Shown: piece after piece, positions 60,438-64,000 of the stretch
Position numbering within the stretch: position 1 is the stretch's first letter
Layout of the letters: every line of letters begins with the position of its first letter
NCBI RefSeq assembly: GCF_004834005.1
Contig: NZ_STFF01000008.1
Coordinates: 186,001 to 250,000 of the forward strand
From: Niastella caeni
Lineage (GTDB): Bacteria; Bacteroidota; Bacteroidia; Chitinophagales; Chitinophagaceae
DNA length: 64,000 nt
Reading direction: 5' to 3'
Notes under the pieces: generated by a model
What the model saw: the letters and a program-made list of their open reading frames with translations, nothing else
Told to the model about the DNA's origin: nothing
Database searches by the model: none
Position numbers and translations under genes: made by a program

Positions 60438-60524
60438 ATAGCAGCATGTGATTATGGGGGAATGTATCTCTATTAGATGTTAAGCAGGCCGAAAATAGTT
60501 GCTCGAAGCAAACCCTTTTTACGA

Positions 60525-60589
60525 AAACGTTTCAGTAAATAAATCACCTTATTTATGAAAACGATTTCATCATTTTTTACCAAGTTTGA
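60525..60589. promoter_or_regulatory. Two-operator LacI-type element before lacI and the lyase gene
   Basis: AAACGTTTCAG and TGAAAACGATTTCA, the latter a 12 of 14 palindrome around CG, have CG steps 34 bp apart. CAAGTTTGA follows. It is the twin of 50333-50397. Placed between the divergent lyase and lacI genes, it could serve both. Confidence 0.7.
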
Positions 60590-60630
60590 TCCTCTTCCAC
60601 CATTAAACTTTTCTGTAAACGATTGCAGAC

Positions 60631-61671
60631 ATGAAGTCCCAGAAACAGACCAAAAAGAACTCTATACAAGAGCTCGCGAAAGCCCTGCGGTTATCACCGG
60701 CTACTATTTCCCGGGTTCTGAATAACCACCCGCATGTAAATACCGCCACCCGCAACCGTGTAATGGCCTTTGTAGAAAAGGTGGGTTATACCCGTAATAT
60801 TATGGCGTCGGGATTGCGAACCAATAAGACGAACACCGTTGGGTTAATTGTTCCCCGTTTTTCCATGTTTGTGCACACAGAAGTGATCACCACTATTCAG
60901 AACGGGTTGCATGCGCATGGCTATCACCTGATCATTGGCCAGTCGAACGATTCTGTTGAAATTGAAAAAGACCTGGCGCGTACGCTCTATGCTTCGCGGG
61001 TTGATGCAGTGATTGCCGCCTGTACCATGTTTACAAAAAACTTCAGTCATTTTGATGTTTTAATTGAGAACAATATACCGGTGCTTTTCTATGATCGCGT
61101 TCCCATGCAACCCTATCCGGCCCGCATCATCAAAGGGGATGATTTTCGTGGGGGGTACCTGGCTGCATCGCACCTGCTTCAACTCGGTTGCAAACGCATT
61201 GCTTATATCTCAGGGCCGTTGTCCTGTAATATTTATATCGACCGGCATGCCGGTTTTGAAAAAGCCTTGACACAACATAAAATACCGGTTCGTAAAGACT
61301 GGATCTTTTATCATGAACTAACAGCCGAGAATGCACGCAAGGCGATGCATCGGTTGTTTGCGAAGCCGCCTTATCCCGATGCCATCATGGCCGCCAACGA
61401 TGTAACGGCGATTGCGGTGCTTGAATATGCCAAGGAAATAGGGATCAAGGTGCCACAGGCATTGCGCATAGTGGGATATTCCAATGATCCGCGTTCCGGA
61501 ATTATTACGCCCTCTATAACTACCATCGAACAATTCCCGGTTAATATTGGGAAAGTGATCGTGGCTGAAGTGTTGAAGCTGTTGAAGCAGGAGCATGAAA
61601 CAGAAGGAACTATTACTGAATCGGATCCCATAATTATACCGGTGGAGTTGATTAGAAGAATGAGCACGTGA
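60631..61671 (+). CDS. LacI-family transcriptional regulator (first)
   Basis: 346 residues. The N-terminal helix-turn-helix and hinge (SIQELAKALRLSPATISRVL, then VEKVGYTRNIMASGLR) is followed by a periplasmic-binding-like effector domain starting TNTVGLIVPRFSMFVHTEV, with VLFYDRVP, LGCKRIAYISG and MAANDVTAIAVLEYAKEIG. It binds operators as a dimer in response to a sugar or uronate. Its own promoter holds the duplicated operator pair that also lies before susC, so it probably controls itself, the lyase and the sus operon. It is convergent with the second LacI gene, the gap being a word-repeat hairpin. Confidence 0.92.
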   Translation: MKSQKQTKKNSIQELAKALRLSPATISRVLNNHPHVNTATRNRVMAFVEKVGYTRNIMASGLRTNKTNTVGLIVPRFSMFVHTEVITTIQNGLHAHGYHLIIGQSNDSVEIEKDLARTLYASRVDAVIAACTMFTKNFSHFDVLIENNIPVLFYDRVPMQPYPARIIKGDDFRGGYLAASHLLQLGCKRIAYISGPLSCNIYIDRHAGFEKALTQHKIPVRKDWIFYHELTAENARKAMHRLFAKPPYPDAIMAANDVTAIAVLEYAKEIGIKVPQALRIVGYSNDPRSGIITPSITTIEQFPVNIGKVIVAEVLKLLKQEHETEGTITESDPIIIPVELIRRMST

Positions 61672-61688
61672 ATCGGCAATGGGCGATC

Positions 61689-61776
61689 GTGAGTGGTCAG
61701 TGGTGAGTGGTGAGTTGGTTCCGGAATTTTCGGAATGCTTAATTTTCGGCGGGCTTACTCATCACTCACCATTCAC
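61689..61776. repeat. Word-repeat hairpin between convergent lacI genes
   Basis: The left arm GTGAGTGGTCAGTGGTGAGT pairs with the right arm ACTCATCACTCACCATTCAC. The right arm overlaps the stop codon of the second LacI gene (61773-61775), so the repeat intrudes into coding sequence. Confidence 0.65.
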
Positions 61777-62786
61777 ATCATAGTAGATTTTCTTGGTATC
61801 AGCTTCGATTGAATAACAATCGTTTCATCTTTCAGCTCAAAATTTTTCTTCTCCAGTTTTTTCAATAGCATGGTAGCGGCTTCCCGCCCGATCTCAAACG
61901 CCGGTTGTGTAATGGTAGACATAGATGGGTTTAACAAAGATGCGGTTTGAATGTTGGAAAAGCTGATGATCTTCACATCCTGCGGTATGTTCAAGCCCAG
62001 TTCTTCACAGATCTCATAACAGATAATGGCATAGCGTTCCACTGCAGCGAAGATGCCATCGGGTTTTATGTGTAGAAAAAGGTCTTTTATCAGTTCAGTA
62101 TCCAGAACGGTATTATTGATGCATTCAATCAGAAACGATTCATCGGTCATTACTCCATGGTCCTGCAATGCCTGTAAATAGCCTTTGGCTCTATTGTTAC
62201 CGATGGAAATGCTTGTGGAAATGGCTAAATGAGCAATACGTTTGCAACCTTGATCTATGAGGTGTTTGGTAGCGAGGTAGCCACTTTGGTAATCGTCTGT
62301 AGTTACTTTTACTGTATTGAAATCTTCACAAACCCGGTCAAAGAAAACAATGGGCAGGCCTTTTTTCTGCAGGTCATGCAAATGCGTATAATCGGTTGTT
62401 GTGCTGGAAACGGAAATAAGTATGCCGTCGGCCCGGCCACTATGCAAATGCCGGCTGAATGCCACTTCCCGGTCAACATTTTCATGCGATAAATAAATAA
62501 TTACATGATAGCCCTTCTCATCAGCCACCGATTCAATACCATTGATCGCCAGGGTAAAATAGTTGTTGGCAATTTCAGGTATAATGACCGCAATGGTTTT
62601 GCTATTATGTTTTCTCAGAAAACTTGCATGGGGGTTGGGCTGATAATTTAATTCTTTGGCCAATGCTATCACTTTTTCCTTTGTTTCCTGGCCTATGTCA
62701 TGGCTATCGCGCAATGCTTTTGATACGGTAGCAATCGATAAATTTAAAAGCTGCGCAAGCTTTTTGATATTAACTGGTGATTCCAT
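61773..62786 (-). CDS. LacI-family transcriptional regulator (second)
   Basis: 337 residues. Helix-turn-helix VNIKKLAQLLNLSIATVSKAL with hinge LAKELNYQPNPHASFLRKHN. The effector domain starts TIAVIIPEIANNYFTLAING and contains PIVFFDRVCED, KRIAHLAISTSIS and PDGIFAAVERYAI. The sequence is complete and typical in length, and it ends RKSTMM at a word-repeat hairpin. It is divergent from the KdgF-like cupin gene, sharing a 213-base gap, so the cupin is its likely target. No copy of the 65-bp operator element lies in that gap. The inducer is unknown, perhaps a uronate. Confidence 0.92.
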   Translation of the reverse strand: MESPVNIKKLAQLLNLSIATVSKALRDSHDIGQETKEKVIALAKELNYQPNPHASFLRKHNSKTIAVIIPEIANNYFTLAINGIESVADEKGYHVIIYLSHENVDREVAFSRHLHSGRADGILISVSSTTTDYTHLHDLQKKGLPIVFFDRVCEDFNTVKVTTDDYQSGYLATKHLIDQGCKRIAHLAISTSISIGNNRAKGYLQALQDHGVMTDESFLIECINNTVLDTELIKDLFLHIKPDGIFAAVERYAIICYEICEELGLNIPQDVKIISFSNIQTASLLNPSMSTITQPAFEIGREAATMLLKKLEKKNFELKDETIVIQSKLIPRKSTMM

Positions 62787-62968
62787 TGAGGTTGGTTCTA
62801 CACTTTTCGCATATAAATTAAGTAATATTTATGGAAAATCGGATATCTGACCAATTATTCCATGTTAACAAATAAGCAGGGGGTAGAATGGATAGTAATT
62901 CACCGGCTGGCAATGGTTCAGCTTTTTCATTTACGGAAGGTAATGTAGCCTGATGAAAAAGTTATTCC

Positions 62969-62976
62969 TATTTTTG
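62969..62976 (+). promoter_or_regulatory. -7 promoter element before the cupin gene
   Basis: TATTTTTG fits TAnnTTTG, 24 bases before the ATG of the cupin gene. No -33 element was recognised. Confidence 0.4.
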
Positions 62977-62999
62977 AAAATCTATACAACCAGGCAGTT

Positions 63000-63338
63000 A
63001 TGATTCAAAGCAATGAGTTCCAGTTTGAAAACGAAATTCTATGGGAAGACGTGGGCAATGGCATACAACGGCAGATCTATGGATACGATGACCGGGTAAT
63101 GCTGGTAAAAGCAAAGTTTGAAAAAGGAGGCGTTGGGTCGTTGCACCAGCATCCGCATTCACAGGTTACCTATGTTGAAAGCGGTGTTTTTGAAATGACC
63201 ATTGGTGATCACAAAAAGATCATTCGCAAAGGCGACGGATATTATGTGCCGCCTGATACCATACATGGTTGTGTTTGCCTGGAAGCCGGCATGCTGGTAG
63301 ATGTATTCTCTCCACACCGTGAAGATTTCCTGCAATAA
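63000..63338 (+). CDS. KdgF-like cupin protein (uronate linearisation?)
   Basis: 112 residues, a single cupin barrel. Metal-site residues look present: His49 and His51 in SLHQHPHSQ, Gln55 after them, and His89 in PPDTIHGC. Length and motif order resemble KdgF, the enzyme that turns 4,5-unsaturated uronate monomers into the linear keto form after lyase action. It lies in a locus with a heparinase-type lyase and is divergent from a LacI gene, which supports that role. Generic cupins of this size are common, so the assignment to KdgF is inference. Confidence 0.78.
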   Translation: MIQSNEFQFENEILWEDVGNGIQRQIYGYDDRVMLVKAKFEKGGVGSLHQHPHSQVTYVESGVFEMTIGDHKKIIRKGDGYYVPPDTIHGCVCLEAGMLVDVFSPHREDFLQ

Positions 63339-63340
63339 TC

Positions 63341-63910
63341 TTCCTCTACAACAAATGGTTCCAGGATTATTCCAATGCATTTAATAATGCCATCTCCTCA
63401 AATGCCGATGTTGCCACAGCGCATCATCAGGCGCGGGATGTAGCGGATGACAAACGATTACAACCTGGTACAGATGCCTTCAAAAGCAAACTGAAACAAC
63501 TGCAGGAAATAAATAACTGGGATATTGGCGCGGTATTAAAAGTAAAAGCCAACCTCGTACATACAGAAGCAGCAGTTGATCTGGGGAAATTATTGCACAC
63601 AAATTACAATCTGCAAATTGGCGCTGATTTCAGGGATTATATCATTGTGCCTGATGGTAATTACTTTATCAATCCCACCGGTTCAGGGACATAATTTAAA
63701 TTATACGAGCTACGGTTTTTTTGTTCATGCATCAAAAAGATTTTTGCATGAAAAGTTACAACTAAGCGCTGTGCTGCGGGGAACAGGATATGAATACTTT
63801 AACCTGAAATGGAATCCCTGGCTTACTGCAGTATATGAACTTACAAAAAACGATTTCATTCGCTTCTCTTATCAGAGCGGAACAGGTACATCTTTTGCCT
63901 ATTTTTGATA
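63341..63910 (+). pseudogene. Remnant of a TonB-dependent receptor
   Basis: Two frames together resemble the central beta-barrel of a Bacteroidota TonB receptor. The first (63341-63694) reads FLYNKWFQDYSNAF, then LQEINNWDIGAVLKVKANL and VPDGNYFINPTGSG before a stop. The second frame (63684-63908) continues HNLNYTSYGFFVHASKRF, LKWNPWLTAVYELTKND and FIRFSYQSG before a second shift. There is no start, plug or C-terminal strand, and only about 190 residues remain of an expected 900 or so. It is a decayed gene fragment, ending 6 bases before the rhomboid start. Confidence 0.75.
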
Positions 63911-63915
63911 AAAAA

Positions 63916-64000
63916 ATGGTATTCCCCATTGGCGATGATAACAGGGACAGGAAAATTGTTCCCTTTATAAATTACCTGCTTATAGCCCTTAATATTTTAG
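63916..64000 (+). CDS. Rhomboid-family serine protease, partial (N-terminus only)
   Basis: 28 codons to the window edge: MVFPIGDDNRDRKIVPFINY, then LLIALNIL. The FPIGDDN-D-R--PF-NY-LI--N start is the typical cytoplasmic lead into the first helix of Bacteroidota rhomboid proteases, intramembrane serine proteases. The catalytic Ser and His are beyond the window. The ATG is only 6 bases after the stop of the TonB-receptor remnant. Confidence 0.7.
   Translation, partial: MVFPIGDDNRDRKIVPFINYLLIALNIL

Overview
The window looks like a chromosomal segment of a Bacteroidota bacterium, most likely family Chitinophagaceae (Niastella/Chitinophaga-like). The basis is gene content: a SusC/SusD pair, several secreted proteins with type IX secretion (T9SS) C-terminal domains, DUF4136, DUF4199, DUF5723-OmpA and DUF885 proteins, a surE-lpxB pair, and starts that almost never carry a Shine-Dalgarno sequence. 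No rRNA, tRNA, CRISPR array, phage or insertion sequence was recognised.

Layout. 1-7.3 kb: the N-terminal part of an MFS permease (cut by the window edge), a YciE/YciF-like protein, a group III truncated haemoglobin, an unknown 154-aa protein, a secreted metzincin-type protease and a 56-aa membrane protein. 7.4-16.5 kb: housekeeping genes (lpxB, a small membrane protein, surE, an SDR protein, atpG, scpB, lysA, a DUF4442 protein, a beta-CASP metallo-beta-lactamase nuclease). 17.7-21 kb: a divergent phosphorelay locus made of a hybrid histidine kinase, an Hpt protein and a LytTR response regulator. 21.7-39.6 kb: envelope and surface genes, namely a DUF4136 lipoprotein, an OmpA-like protein and four large T9SS proteins, two of which are tandem paralogues with many Ig-like modules. 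40-48 kb: an AraC regulator divergent from a DapA-family lyase, then DUF885, a GH127 beta-L-arabinofuranosidase and another T9SS protein. 48.7-50.3 kb: a SET-domain methyltransferase with a KVNG-repeat tail and an RMD1/DUF155 protein. 50.4-63.3 kb: a polysaccharide utilisation locus with SusC, SusD, two small lipoproteins, a heparinase II/III-type lyase, two LacI regulators and a KdgF-like cupin, interrupted by a LuxR/DUF4199 pair. The window ends in a decayed TonB-receptor remnant that abuts the start of a rhomboid protease gene.

How it fits together. The utilisation locus looks aimed at an acidic (uronate-containing) glycan: SusCD imports oligosaccharides, the lyase leaves unsaturated uronates, and the cupin may linearise them. 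A 65-bp promoter element with two LacI-type operators is present twice, in front of susC and in front of the first lacI gene, which ties regulator and uptake genes together.

Most unusual structure. (1) A 330-bp array at 28147-28478 has an ATAA-type motif recurring every 20-21 bp, with AT-rich and GC-rich half-turns alternating, immediately upstream of a truncated fibronectin-III-like gene that also carries an in-frame TAG. (2) Gene boundaries are littered with intergenic hairpins whose arms are built from short degenerate tandem words. The word differs from locus to locus, but the architecture is the same.
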